64,000 nucleotides of DNA from Hanleya hanleyi (Eukaryota; Mollusca; Polyplacophora; Lepidopleurida; Hanleyidae), in contig JAVTVY010020328.1 in the NCBI GenBank assembly GCA_036873755.1, forward strand, positions 1 through 64,000. The letters are read 5' to 3'. Every line of letters starts with the position of its first letter. Position 1 is the stretch's first letter. This document shows positions 47,701-51,010 of this stretch, one piece after another. The position numbers and the translations under genes were made by a program. The notes below the pieces were generated by a model. That model ran no database searches, was not told the DNA's origin, and saw only the letters and a program-made list of their open reading frames with translations.

Positions 47701-48439
47701 ATTTCCAAGAAAGACTATATTTACCTCAGTATAGGAGGTCACAATAACCTCTCAGTAATGAGGAGCTGTACTCTTCCATATACATGTGCAATGATCTATT
47801 CCACCATACAGAGAGATCATATGGTCAAATCCTATTGCTGGCCATGATTAACTTTCTAAACTGAAGCAATGTGAGCATGCAACATCTCAGCACCAACAAC
47901 CAGCCACCTTTGTAACTGAACCCCGGCATGATGACCTCATCCTTGGATCATTCATTTCGTCCCTTCTTTTGAAGCGGGAGAGAGAATTAAGATTTAACGT
48001 TGCATTCAGCAATATTTCAGCTATATAGTGAGCCCTTCTTTTGGATCCACAGAGATAGCATACTTCTGAACATTTGTTATTGGATCAAGCCAATATCTTA
48101 AGATATCCATTTTTTTTTGCCTTGAACTTTGAACTTTTGACCCCTAAAATCAATAGGCTTCTTTACCTCTGCATTGGAAATTTGCACATTTTTTTGCAAA
48201 GTTTGGTGAACTCGAGATATCAATATTTTGGTGCCAATGACCGTAACACAAAAGCAAAATTTTAGGTTGGATTCACATGAGCAACACACCAAGTTTGGTG
48301 AAGATTCATTGGTAAAGAGTACCATTTGTCTGAAATGACTCCAGGTGGAAGGATAGAAAAATAGTTGATATGTAAATACAGAGAATACTGTCTTACCTTG
48401 CGTATTGGTCGCCACGGTGACTGACTTTGACCCGTCCAT
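2445..48439 (-). CDS. CAMTA: CAMTA, calmodulin-binding transcription activator (whole gene, 21 coding exons)
   Basis: Nuclear transcription factor of the CAMTA family. Known family architecture is CG-1 DNA-binding domain, TIG/IPT fold, ankyrin repeats and calmodulin-binding IQ motifs, and all four are seen here in that order on the minus strand. I joined 21 exons by GT/AG sites; codon phase agrees at every junction, giving about 1593 residues (vertebrate CAMTA1 is of similar length, CAMTA2 shorter). Approximate residues: CG-1 38-185, Gln/His-rich region 199-690, TIG 699-772, ankyrin 850-960, IQ motifs 1370-1480, Arg/Ser-rich tail 1498-1593. Animals usually have one or two CAMTA genes; I cannot assign CAMTA1 or CAMTA2. 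Introns range from 0.3 to 12 kb and carry most of the mobile elements listed. Exons 2-20 are supported by family similarity; exon 1 by ATG context and phase; exon 21 by phase only. Untranslated exons upstream of 48439 may exist. Confidence 0.93.
5520..5956. repeat. minisatellite, ~20-bp unit GTCAACTGTAAGTTCCACAT
   Basis: About 20 degenerate head-to-tail copies of a unit near GTCAACTGTAAGTTCCACAT lie in CAMTA intron 20. Unit length drifts between roughly 17 and 22 bp. An open frame across the array (5694-5930) is a by-product of the repeat. The rest of intron 20 (2734-5519, 5957-9043) is AT-rich with no gene or element I can define. Confidence 0.85.
9044..9118 (-). CDS. CAMTA: CAMTA exon 20 (end of IQ region)
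   Basis: A 75-bp exon coding SHYQRRQNQEVASNLLQMAS then ESND. Acceptor TTGTAG, donor GACAA/GTGAGT. Reading through the donor gives AAG TGA, so an unspliced transcript would stop at once and yield a protein of about 1498 residues. The vertebrate QAARKIMRFLRR helix that normally follows is not recognisable here. It could sit in an exon I missed in the 6.3-kb intron 20. Confidence 0.8.
9413..9606 (-). CDS. CAMTA: CAMTA exon 19 (IQ motifs 3-5)
   Basis: Encodes three further IQ helices: KKMTQAAVLIQSQFRSY, DAAVVIQNQYRTYKEHERF and NAAVIIQQRF. The first matches KKMTQAAILIQSKFRSYYEQKKF of vertebrates closely. Acceptor TTACAG, donor TTTAG/GTAAAG, ends in phase 2. Confidence 0.96.
9712..9915. mobile_element. 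SINE-like dispersed repeat with (TGAGTGAG) tail
   Basis: Starts with GTGAGTGAGTGAATATGATT and contains TTTAACGTCACTTTCAAC, then CACGAC, TTTTCACA-CTGGGAACCC, ACGACAAGCTGTCTGATGAG and a CCCCGGGAGCCCCACAGG end. Diverged copies occur at 27553 and 29212/30130, with shorter tail-only copies elsewhere. Mollusc SINEs and LINEs often end in (TCACTCAC)n, so on that view this copy is on the minus strand. Confidence 0.6.
10077..10225 (-). CDS. CAMTA: CAMTA exon 18 (IQ motifs 1-2)
   Basis: Encodes DHEQRKLYEAAKVIQNAFRI and, after a run of six Gln, EAAILIQSYYRRYKQ. These are two IQ-type calmodulin-binding helices. Vertebrate proteins have DHEQRELYEAARLVQTAFRKYK at this place without the Gln run. Acceptor TCTACAG, donor CAG/GTTTGT, ends in phase 0. 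Confidence 0.96.
10615..10796 (-). CDS. CAMTA: CAMTA exon 17 (Pro-rich linker before IQ motifs)
   Basis: Encodes YRDIGTPASSLSPDSTCLPS, then a Pro/Ser stretch and EKDFSQLTLS. The last motif matches ENEFAQLTLSDHEQ of vertebrates just before the IQ region. Acceptor TGTACAG, donor TCCG/GTATGA, ends in phase 1. Confidence 0.94.
11726..11975 (-). CDS. CAMTA: CAMTA exon 16 (linker with conserved short helix)
   Basis: Contains QMMTLANQIIAAMPERIKSS, the counterpart of the conserved vertebrate motif NMMTLAEHIIEATPDRIK, then a Ser/Gly-rich segment ending GLGFDEYR. Acceptor ATTTCAG, donor ACAG/GTGAGA, ends in phase 2. Confidence 0.93.
12543..12647 (-). CDS. CAMTA: CAMTA exon 15 (acidic linker)
   Basis: A 105-bp exon coding EISSIRSESPFIDVEKVSSD followed by EEDDLLTDRQSGSI, an acidic Ser-rich linker with possible casein-kinase-2-like sites. 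Acceptor CTTGCAG, donor ATTG/GTGAGT, phase 1 on both sides, so it could be skipped without a frameshift (inference). Confidence 0.85.
13062..13249. mobile_element. short MITE with GGGC(A/T)GTTCC termini (Harbinger-like)
   Basis: A 188-bp element in CAMTA intron 14. Left end GGGCAGTTCCAGAAAAAGG, right end CCTTTTCTCTGGAACAGCCC. It is flanked by TTA on the left and TCA on the right, so the 3-bp duplication is imperfect. Its termini match the 1.2-kb pair at 16609 and 20953 and the short copy at 30932. It includes a poly-C run near 13209. Confidence 0.75.
13300..14125 (-). CDS. CAMTA: CAMTA exon 14 (ankyrin repeats then Ser-rich linker)
   Basis: An 826-bp exon. It opens MWACARGHVTTALLLYNWNS, then DGLLPLNIAREKGHHVLADH, which are the second and third ankyrin units (MWACALGHLEAAVVLYKW and GRLPLGIARSRGHVKLAE in vertebrates). 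The remainder is a Ser/Pro-rich, probably disordered linker. Acceptor TTTACAG, donor ACAG/GTTAGT, ends in phase 1. Confidence 0.95.
14213..15508 (+). mobile_element. HINE/pearl-like element with 157-bp tandem core
   Basis: Fills most of CAMTA intron 13. The 5' end carries GGTCCTCCGCCA (14222); the core is a 157-bp tandem array; the tail is GGACGGACGGAGGGACGGAC; the 3' end is a hairpin GTCCTCCcaCCACttcGTGGcGGAGGAC (15476-15503). The 5' motif is complementary to the right hairpin arm. Subterminal inverted repeats plus a 3' hairpin and tandem core are traits of Helentron-associated (HINE) and pearl-type elements of molluscs. No transposase or helicase ORF, so non-autonomous. Confidence 0.75.
14480..15445 (+). 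repeat. 157-bp tandem repeat, about six copies
   Basis: The block CCATCTTGGATTA recurs with ends at 14540, 14700, 14857, 15014, 15171 and 15328, that is at 160, then 157 bp four times. Each unit holds a palindrome of the type AAGATGGTC..GGCAGCCATCTT, best preserved as GATGGCGGCCATC. The many 60-97-codon frames on both strands here are repeat artefacts. Confidence 0.92.
15605..15856. mobile_element. short hAT-like element (CAGGGTTCATG ... GAACTCTG)
   Basis: A 252-bp element rich in TTCCAGGA motifs, with left end CAGGGTTCATGC and right end ATATGAACTCTG. Flanks TAATG and TAATC could be an imperfect 5-bp duplication. Related to the element at 22714. Confidence 0.55.
16031..16106 (-). CDS. CAMTA: CAMTA exon 13 (ankyrin repeat region, loop)
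   Basis: A 76-bp exon encoding SQNPSPVIEHEVDVNCTDNY then SSTPL, matching the ankyrin loop ELEVDPLNVDHFSCTPL. Acceptor TGTACAG, donor CTG/GTGAGT, ends in phase 0. Confidence 0.92.
16385..16556 (-). mobile_element. tRNA-derived SINE
   Basis: On the minus strand the 5' part carries a diverged tRNA-like head (AAGGCGCTTAGCTGCTGACC, B box GGGTTCGACCCC) and the 3' part carries the conserved TGTGAAAGTTTGTCAGTTAC and TTCTCTCCGGATACTCCGGC blocks typical of mollusc tRNA SINEs. A second copy lies at 18418. Confidence 0.75.
16609..17828. mobile_element. Harbinger-like element, copy A (1.2 kb, TCA target duplication)
   Basis: Bounded by GGGCTGTTCCATTT and AAATGGAACAGCCC, and flanked by TCA at 16606-16608 and 17829-17831. 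A second copy in opposite orientation lies at 20953-22118. 3-bp duplications are typical of PIF/Harbinger, usually TWA; TCA here is a variant. A shared open frame of about 158 codons (17356-17832) runs into the terminal repeat and resembles no transposase. The centre has a motif cluster like a TATA-less promoter (see separate entry). Confidence 0.8.
17318..17396. promoter_or_regulatory. promoter-like motif cluster inside element copy A
   Basis: Within 80 bp there are a full CRE TGACGTCA (17320), an NRF1-like GCATGCGC (17342), an ETS-like ACTTCCG (17358) and a YY1-like AAATGGCGGCTG (17383). The same cluster is kept in inverted copy B (21390-21462). Function is inferred from motifs only. Confidence 0.45.
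18015..18193 (-). CDS. CAMTA: CAMTA exon 12 (ankyrin repeat region, first repeat)
   Basis: Encodes a variable stretch starting SSEKSTDCESQILRYCDF and then GVTLLHLAAALGYHKLVNRL, a canonical ankyrin helix pair (TLLHLAAAQGYATLIQTLIKWR in vertebrates). Acceptor TTTGACAG, donor GGCG/GTACGC (weak but in frame), ends in phase 2. Confidence 0.93.
18418..18586 (-). mobile_element. tRNA-derived SINE
   Basis: Minus strand reads CTGTGGCTGAGTGGTCTAAG (A-box region), later ATGGGTTCGAGCTC (B box), then TGTGAAAGTTTGCCAGTTAC and TCTCTCCAGATACTCTGGCT. This is a better preserved copy of the SINE at 16385. A tRNA-Leu/Ser-like origin of the head is likely. Confidence 0.8.
18678..18778 (-). CDS. CAMTA: CAMTA exon 11 (helical linker after TIG)
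   Basis: Encodes DNQLQLMLLDRLEQIEKRLA and PVTGSE, the conserved amphipathic helix of the family (DNQFRMSILERLEQMERRMAEMTGS). Acceptor TTTCAG, donor CAG/GTGATT, ends in phase 0. Confidence 0.94.
19576..19710 (-). CDS. CAMTA: CAMTA exon 10 (TIG/IPT domain, second half)
   Basis: Encodes EHDAGLVTLEVAMDSCVISN then SVVFEYK, the end of the TIG fold (HDTGLVTLQVAFNNQIISNSVVFEYK in vertebrates), followed by a linker ending DWYAVD. Acceptor TATCAG, donor GATG/GTATGT, ends in phase 1. Confidence 0.96.
19855..20050 (-). repeat. dispersed repeat family R1, copy 1
   Basis: The minus strand reads GATCGAATTTATTAGAACAG, GAAGTTGACAAAATGG, TTAAAATCATGCA and CACAAAATTGGGGTTGATTG. Copies lie at 31950-32640 (split by a hAT-like insertion) and 45838-46020. 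Class unknown. Confidence 0.7.
20052..20245 (-). mobile_element. 5S rRNA-derived SINE fragment with (TCACTCAC) tail
   Basis: Minus strand from 20243: AGTTAAGCAACGTTGAGCTC and ACTTGGATTGGTGACCGGGT, which are the internal promoter boxes of 5S rRNA (A box and C box). It continues through a 21-bp direct duplication (ACAGTGATCAGCCCATCCAG twice, 20145-20187) to a tail ending CACTCACTCAC at 20052. 5S-headed SINEs are the SINE3 class. The 5' end of the 5S part is missing. Confidence 0.65.
20953..22118. mobile_element. Harbinger-like element, copy B (inverted, TTA target duplication)
   Basis: Bounded by GGGCTGTTCCATTT and AAATGGAACAGCCC with TTA at 20950-20952 and 22119-22121. Its sequence is the reverse complement of copy A at 16609-17828 with small indels and substitutions, so the two form a long inverted repeat with a 3.1-kb spacer holding CAMTA exons 10-12. 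The same promoter-like cluster is present (CRE at 21455-21462, NRF1-like at 21433-21440). Confidence 0.85.
22147..22273 (-). CDS. CAMTA: CAMTA exon 9 (TIG/IPT domain, first half)
   Basis: Encodes GGIKVLVTGPW, then FDRKSVPATLVQPGVLRCFA, matching the family TIG fold (GGVKVLITGPW ... SVPASLIQPGVLRCY). Acceptor TTACAG, donor CCAG/GTAAAA, ends in phase 1. Confidence 0.97.
22656..22695. repeat. imperfect palindrome rich in GATC
   Basis: GCCAGTGTATCGATC is followed after 6 bases by GATCGATCGATAAACTGGC. The arms pair except for one or two bulges and could fold as a hairpin. It lies 18 bp left of the hAT-like element at 22714. Confidence 0.6.
22714..23107. mobile_element. hAT-like element, 394 bp, 6-bp duplication TAGAAA
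   Basis: Left end CAGGGTTCCAACCC, right end GTATGAACCCTG; TAGAAA at 22708-22713 and 23108-23113. TTCCAGGAC motifs recur inside in both orientations. No ORF of interest. Confidence 0.85.
23275..24170. mobile_element. hAT-like element, 896 bp, 6-bp duplication GAAGAG
   Basis: Left end CAGGCCTCGAAATTTGG, right end CCAATTTTCGAGGCCTG; GAAGAG at 23269-23274 and 24171-24176. Subterminal regions hold many copies of GGTTACG/CGTAACC. The internal frame at 23288-23644 has no recognised domain. A related end lies at 40564. Confidence 0.9.
24632..26131 (-). CDS. CAMTA: CAMTA exon 8 (large central exon, Gln/His-rich region)
   Basis: A 1500-bp exon (500 codons) in the place of the single large central exon of vertebrate CAMTA1. 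It opens VEDTIAAIVQQLLGQQ, has a short Cys/His cluster (HRCEPSCDKNCPHSR), then long Ser/Thr/Val-rich and finally Gln/His-rich low-complexity sequence (about 24790-25110). It closes with FSPDWAYTE, the conserved lead-in to the TIG fold (SPEWSYPEGGVKV in vertebrates). Acceptor ATTCAG, donor GAG/GTGAGC, phase 0 both sides. This region likely holds activation function, as inferred for the family, and evolves fast. Confidence 0.95.
26175..27498 (+). mobile_element. HINE/pearl-like element in CAMTA intron 7
   Basis: 5' region GGACCCCTCAGCC (26188); core with two 180-bp tandem units beginning at 27018 and 27198; GGACGGACGCC tail; 3' hairpin ACCCCACAGCCcTATGGGCTgaGGGGT (27467-27492) then AATAATT. The 5' motif ACCCCTCAGCC is the exact complement of the right hairpin arm. 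Near 26225 it contains a possible remnant similar to the element at 46162. Confidence 0.7.
27018..27390 (+). repeat. 180-bp tandem duplication
   Basis: Two copies starting GATGGGCATAG (27018 and 27198) and ending CAGCGGACAAGAACATGTTG, about 95% alike by eye. Confidence 0.85.
27553..27770. mobile_element. SINE-like dispersed repeat (TGAGTGAG family)
   Basis: Contains AACCTCACTTTCAACTATAT, CAGTCATATCACGACATTTA, a duplicated TTCCTTTTCACACCTGGGAA block, and GTCGCCTCTTATGACAAGC. Same family as 9712 and 30130; the tail is degraded. Confidence 0.6.
27930..27973 (-). CDS. CAMTA: CAMTA exon 7 (short linker exon)
   Basis: A 44-bp exon coding FSTGQPERNRDSEQL between CG-1 and the large exon. The Phe codon is split with exon 6 and the junction with exon 8 reads EQL-VED, resembling the vertebrate VEQLVQQI neighbourhood. 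Acceptor TTTTCAG, donor TTG/GTAAGA. Identified by phase and position; sequence conservation is weak. Confidence 0.8.
28336..28757. mobile_element. TA-flanked MITE, CGGTAATTCC family (422 bp)
   Basis: Left end CGGTAATTCCTCTAATAAAT, right end ATTCATTGGAGGAATTACCG, TA on both sides (28334-28335, 28758-28759). TA duplication suggests a Tc1/mariner-type origin. Lies in CAMTA intron 6. Other copies at 53867, 57446 and 58132. Confidence 0.8.
28846..28984 (-). CDS. CAMTA: CAMTA exon 6 (C-terminal part of CG-1)
   Basis: Encodes NPDLVLVHYLNVPIADNSKL, then a linker and KKEWTKEDLVDQLRPM. These are the family motifs NPDIVLVHYLNVP and the W-TKEEL-QL-PM helix that closes CG-1. Acceptor TTGTAG, donor ATGT/GTAAGT, ends in phase 1. 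Confidence 0.96.
29212..30362. mobile_element. SINE-like repeat split by a hAT-like insertion
   Basis: The left piece (29212-29239) is GAGTGAGTGAATATGATT and the right piece (30130-30362) is TAACGTCACTTTCAACACTA through CCCCGGGAGCCCCACGG. Joined, they match the family copy at 9712. The gap is the element 29240-30129. Confidence 0.75.
29240..30129. mobile_element. hAT-like element, 890 bp, 6-bp duplication TAACGT
   Basis: Left end TAGTGCTTCGGATTT, right end AAATCTGAAGCACTG; TAACGT at 29234-29239 and 30130-30135. AGAAGAGC repeats lie near both ends. Inserted into a SINE-like repeat, which supports the boundaries. The first base is T where the family usually has C. Confidence 0.85.
30932..31081. 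mobile_element. short MITE with GGGCTGTTC ... GAACAGCCC termini
   Basis: 150 bp with left end GGGCTGTTCGGAGTTCCAG and right end CCTGGAACAGCCC. Flanks TAA and TAT, so the duplication is imperfect. Same terminal family as 13062, 16609 and 20953. Confidence 0.7.
31618..31689 (-). CDS. CAMTA: CAMTA exon 5 (CG-1 domain)
   Basis: Encodes CIYGSYVHSAILPTFHRRSY followed by WLLQ, the family block YGCYVHSSI.PTFHRRCYWLLQ. The usual Cys before YWLLQ is Ser here. Acceptor TTTACAG, donor CAG/GTATAG, exactly 24 codons. Confidence 0.96.
31950..32640 (+). repeat. dispersed repeat family R1, copy 2 (split by hAT-like element)
   Basis: AAATTTATTAGAACAGGAAG ... GATCCAATTT, interrupted, then CACCGATTGAATTTTGTCTC and CAAAATTGGGGGTGATTGAA. 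Aligns to copies at 19855 (minus) and 45838 once 32091-32552 is removed. Confidence 0.7.
32091..32552. mobile_element. hAT-like element, 462 bp, 6-bp duplication CAATTT
   Basis: Left end CAGGGCTCCCACTGACC, right end GGCCAGTGAGAGCCCTG; CAATTT at 32085-32090 and 32553-32558. Many subterminal AATATAGGG repeats in both halves, as in hAT elements. Inserted in repeat family R1. Confidence 0.9.
33053..33188 (-). CDS. CAMTA: CAMTA exon 4 (CG-1 core and basic DNA-binding/NLS segment)
   Basis: Encodes the most conserved part of CG-1: RPVSGSMLLYNRNKVRHRRD, then GYCWKKRK and TIREDHMKLKVQG. The basic cluster around KKRK overlaps the known family nuclear localisation signal. Acceptor TTTCAAG, donor GAG/GTACTG, ends in phase 0. 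Confidence 0.97.
33236..33300. repeat. dispersed repeat shared with 51279-51341
   Basis: CATGGCAGTGTGACTAATGT, then CCTACGAAGTAGGGTTTGAT and ATGATTTAAGTGTGTA. The reverse complement recurs at 51279-51341 next to the 5S-like sequence. Class unknown. Confidence 0.6.
33496..33563 (-). CDS. CAMTA: CAMTA exon 3 (CG-1 domain)
   Basis: Encodes EIASLLIAFDKHKEWQQW, matching the CG-1 segment that in vertebrates reads EIAAYLITFEKHEEW. Acceptor TTTTCAG, donor CAG/GTGCGT, ends in phase 2. Only 307 bp separates it from exon 4. Confidence 0.93.
34386..34528. repeat. foldback (snapback) element, 143 bp
   Basis: GGAGTTAATGACC...GTGAATATTATC and its mirror complement GATAATATTCAC...GGTCATTGACTCC form arms of about 62 bp around a loop of about 20 bp. 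No clear target duplication. Confidence 0.85.
34719..37192. mobile_element. hAT-like element, 2474 bp, 5-bp duplication AGGTG
   Basis: Left end CAGGGTTTCATACACGTC, right end GGACTTCTATGAAACCCTG; AGGTG at 34714-34718 and 37193-37197. Holds the Harbinger-like insertion 35774-36250. No transposase recognised. Related to its neighbour at 37215 (shared GGACTTCTATGAAxCCxTG end). Confidence 0.85.
35774..36250. mobile_element. Harbinger-like MITE, 477 bp, TTA duplication
   Basis: Terminal inverted repeats of about 34 bp: GGCTGGTTAAACAAAATTTC and GAAATTTATTTTAACCAGCC, both followed inward by TGTTTAGCATCA or its complement. TTA at 35771-35773 and 36251-36253. Contains poly-T and poly-A runs. Confidence 0.9.
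37560..38000 (+). repeat. tandem repeat of ~210 bp, first two copies
   Basis: CATTTTCAAAACAGATTTGC through TTTTCGATAGGCATCTAG is repeated at 37562 and 37771, nearly identical. A third copy is at 39015-39225 beyond the nested insertion, and related units with CTCATTTTCGATAGGCTTCT lie between. Confidence 0.9.
38104..38864. mobile_element. hAT-like element, 761 bp, 5-bp duplication ATAAC
   Basis: Left end CAGAGTTCGAATTTGG, right end AAATTCGAACACTG; ATAAC at 38099-38103 and 38865-38869. The empty site is preserved in a sister repeat at 39328-39350 (GGGGCATAACTCTGCAAAAT), proving the boundaries. Subterminal ACGGACTGGT/ACCAGTCCG repeats at both ends. No transposase ORF. Confidence 0.95.
40395..40564. 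mobile_element. partial hAT-like element end with CGTAACC repeats
   Basis: Reading minus from 40564: CAGGCCATGACATTAGAG then repeated GCGTAACC. This matches the right end of the element at 23275-24170. The other end was not found, so it is truncated or diverged. Confidence 0.6.
41073..41934. repeat. minisatellite, 31-bp unit, about 28 copies
   Basis: Unit GATTACTGCTGGATAGGCCA followed by GTCCCGTGTGG. Successive GATTACTGCT starts at 41761 and 41792 fix the period at 31 bp. Copies differ by scattered substitutions and small indels. It begins right after the flank of the 37215 element. Confidence 0.95.
41935..42486. repeat. degenerate tandem/dispersed repeat (~180-bp unit), left part
   Basis: Repeated blocks AACATGTGTACCAAGTTTCA, TAATCATCCAATGACAG, CCATGTACAGATGTACATGT. 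The right part continues at 44954-45090 after the element 42487-44951. Confidence 0.75.
42487..44951. mobile_element. TA-flanked non-autonomous DNA transposon, 2465 bp
   Basis: Left end CAGTACGACCAACAATTAAG, right end (reverse complement) CACTACAGCCAGCAATTAAG; TA at 42485-42486 and 44952-44953. The repeat family it interrupts shows the uninterrupted sequence GGTACATCCTCTAATCATAA at 42291. Subterminal regions have many TTCGCGAA and CGCGAAAG motifs. CAGT/CACT ends with TA duplication suggest Tc1/mariner, perhaps pogo-like. No transposase frame. Confidence 0.8.
44954..45090. repeat. degenerate repeat, right part (continues 41935-42486)
   Basis: CATCCTCTAATCATAAGAAA, CATGTGTACCAAGTTTC, CATCCAATGACAGCTGACAA continue the unit seen at 42290-42380. 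Confidence 0.75.
45638..45729 (-). CDS. CAMTA: CAMTA exon 2 (N-terminal edge of CG-1)
   Basis: Encodes residues 15-45, ECFTIELPNALQ through LWNTNE. The motif W-N-T-N-E is the conserved entrance to the CG-1 domain in animal CAMTAs. Acceptor TTGACAG and donor GAG/GTATGG; ends in phase 0. Exon 3 lies 12 kb away because intron 2 is expanded by nested transposons. Confidence 0.9.
45838..46020 (+). repeat. dispersed repeat family R1, copy 3
   Basis: GATGAAATTTATTAAAACAT, GAAGTTGACAAAAAAGT, CCACAAAATTGGGGGTTGG; aligns with 31950-32640 and with the minus strand of 19855-20050. Confidence 0.65.
46027..46100. mobile_element. SINE/LINE tail (TGAGTGAG) fragment
   Basis: TGATTGAGTGAGTGAGTTAG then GGTTTAACCTCGCACTCAGC and AATATTTCGGCCATATAGCA. 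This is the common mollusc retroposon 3' end seen in reverse. A related tail-less piece lies at 47985-48030. Confidence 0.6.
46162..46487. mobile_element. hAT-like element, 326 bp, 5-bp duplication GTAGA
   Basis: Left end CAGGGCCTGATCCAGGCC, right end CTAGATCAGGCCCTG; GTAGA at 46157-46161 and 46488-46492. Contains a poly-A run and the palindrome GGGCGCC. In CAMTA intron 1. Confidence 0.9.
48397..48439 (-). CDS. CAMTA: CAMTA exon 1 (start codon)
   Basis: ATG at 48439-48437 begins MDGSKSVTVATNTQ and ends in a good donor (CAAG/GTAAGA) in phase 1. An in-frame TAA lies four codons upstream (48451-48449), so this is the first in-frame ATG of this exon. The phase-1 base joins exon 2 to make Glu. 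The N-terminus is not conserved in the family, so start choice rests on the donor, the phase and the upstream stop. An alternative first exon further upstream is possible. Confidence 0.7.
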
Positions 48440-48929
48440 GCTGCCGTGTTAAGGGCAGGTCAGTGAAGGTCAACACGGTTATAAGGTCTCACATGGTTAC
48501 TCTCAGTCTGCAGAACAGGACAAAACATCTGATTATTAAAAACACAATGTTGACATACATTACCTGTATACATGTATATAAGATATACCCTATTTCTTCT
48601 AATTATTCAGACGGCAAAACTTAACTTCAAACATCTGTGAAGAAAAAAGTCTGCTAACATTCTACAAAAATAGCTACATGTATATCTTCAGTTCTTTGGA
48701 TAAATAACATATCCAGGTCACAGGATTTAGCCTCGGTTGATATAAAGATTTTTTTTCTGCTTCAAAGTCAATAAATGCTGTTCAAAAAATTAAAAGAAAT
48801 AGGGTATATTAGGGCTGTGCCAGTATAGCCTATATTTGCCCAGGCTCAGAAAGTCCATTTCAATTTCAGACGATTTAGACGCTTAGCCTGAATAAAAAAT
48901 GTGATCGACAGCCAGGGCCAGGGGAAAAA

Positions 48930-49185
48930 ATATGGACGAACAAGTCCTTTTAGACCGCACTGCGCCGGCCTCATAAGCGGTAGGTACTGGGTTCGATCCC
49001 AGGCTAGGTCATACCTAAGACTTGAAAAATGGAACTTGTTGCTTCCTCGATCACGCTCAGCATTAAGAGGATAGAGCAAGGACGGGTTCACTCGGTGTCA
49101 GTATAATGTGACTGAGTGGGGTGTCATGTCTGCCTATGGCAAGAAATTTCAGTGGGACAGCACTATAAAATGGCAGCATTAGATC
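48930..49185 (+). mobile_element. possible tRNA-derived SINE
   Basis: A B-box-like GGTTCGATCCC (48990-49000) in a tRNA-like context, then a body ending GACAGCACTATAAAATGGCA and GCATTAGATCTG. The last block recurs inverted at 49433-49470 (AGATCTAATGCTGCCATTGT). The A box is weak. Confidence 0.5.
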
Positions 49186-49330
49186 TGCTCAGTTACAAGT
49201 AGGAAAATCTGAGTTGTTTGCATGAAAATTATGAATTTTCGTTAATTCTCGGGATAATGGAACCTGAATCCGTTCAAATTCCTGCAAAATTTAATGGAAA
49301 ATGAGCCCTGGACAGGTAGATAGGTGTTGA

Positions 49331-49412
49331 ATGAGTGAATAGGGTTTAATGTCACTTTCAACATTTTTCAGCTATATCACGGCGAGGAGGGGAGGGGAGG
49401 GGAGGGGTACCT
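49331..49412. repeat. retroposon tail plus (GGGGA)n G-rich run
   Basis: GAATGAGTGAATAGGGTTTA and ATGTCACTTTCAACATTTTT are the shared SINE tail, followed by GAGGAGGGGAGGGGAGGGGA (49384-49406), four or more G tracts that could form a G-quadruplex. Confidence 0.6.
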
Positions 49413-49851
49413 TCTTGTAACGTTACAGATCAGATCTAATGCTGCCATTGTAGAGTACTGTCCCACTGAAATATCATGTCATTATACGTGTTGATTAGAC
49501 CCCTGCACCAATATTGTGACGCAATGAATTACAGATCAGATCACTGGCATCATCTGAACAGAGCTTGACCCCAGGCCAAGCATTTCACATAGTAAGGTGT
49601 CCAGTCAGCCGCAGGGCAGATGATTCTATAATGTATCGCATCTGCATCTACATTAATGTTCACACAATCAATTCTGCAGTGTGTACACGTTCATATCACT
49701 GTTGCTGTTGAAAGAAGCTAATGTGGTCCATTGGTTATTCTGCGATATACATACATTGGCAGGAATCTATGTTACAGTCGTCTCTGTCTACATAGATGCA
49801 CATGAACTCGCTATCAGTTTGAAAGCATGATACATAATCACTATGATACAT

Positions 49852-50619
49852 CAGGGATTCCGCTAGGGTCTATTTGGGTCCGTCAACGGACCCACCCATT
49901 CCCCCCACTGAATGAAATAAAAATTCCCCTTTTGGTCTGCTTGTTATGAAGTAAAGTGGTAGCTAAAGGTTTAAAATGTTACTTTATATCCCTCCAAGTC
50001 TTCCCTTCGTGAATATCAATGAAAACACATGTGGAAATTCACATTTGAAAAGACGGCAATTGCCGGAATTAGGACAATGACCTGACGGTTCTCTGAAGCA
50101 CGTGGAAAATTTCCCGCTTCCCGAGGTATGATAGCACTCCATTTTCAGCTAACATTCTGCGACTACAGTCTGTCCATCCAGCCAGATTTCTGCTCTTCCA
50201 GCGCAGGCCACGGAAATGAAAGTAGAAGCTCTGGAAGGTCAAGTTAACAACTGTCACCATTCGGTTATATTATTAGATCATCTGAGGGCATAATTTTGTT
50301 TGCCATGATGTTTTTCAGCTCTCACTATCAAAATCTGTTCATGTGGTGCTCTCCACCACGTCCGCGTATCGACTCGGTTAGCGATCGTCCCGGAAGATTT
50401 CTGCTTCCAAGTTCAAATTATCGCGGTAATACATACATAGCAAAGAGTGTAAATAGACTTTAAACAGACGTTCCTGCTGTTAATCTTTATTATAAAATCC
50501 ATCTCTAGACGCTCTCTCAGGCCATCAATTTAAACGGCAATTATCAAAAATCTCCCCCTTCCATCGCTACGCTCCCTCGTATTTGCGGACCCAGATTTTC
50601 TTTTCTGGCGGAATCCCTG
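49852..50619. mobile_element. hAT-like element, 768 bp, 5-bp duplication TACAT
   Basis: Left end CAGGGATTCCGCTAGGG, right end CTGGCGGAATCCCTG; TACAT at 49847-49851 and 50620-50624. Subterminal GGGTCCG/CGGACCC motifs on both sides. A minus-strand frame (50069-50260) shows no domain I recognise. Confidence 0.9.
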
Positions 50620-51010
50620 TACATACATGATGTATGCCCACAAAAATGTTGTTATAGGGCGATCACATTTTTTCAAACGTTCTTTAGGCCACACCAGTGT
50701 TATTTTTTTCCTACGAAGTAGGCTACCATTTGCAAATTGTCTGGTAATGAGTGAGTGAGTGAGTCATCAGTCAGTCCATCCGAATCCTTTAGTCGGCAAA
50801 ATAAGAAGAACCGTTGACATTAGAACCTTGATTTTTGGCATGAATGTGCATTAGGGCATTGTTACCATCAAGTTCTGAGCTGACTGAATTCTGATGAAAA
50901 TTTGATTTATATTTATTTTTTTAGTATTTATTGATGGCTCAGCGAGTGCACTGTCATGCCCATCGGGAGCCCTTGGCTGTTTGTTTGACTATGACTTTTG
51001 AAGGCTCCCT

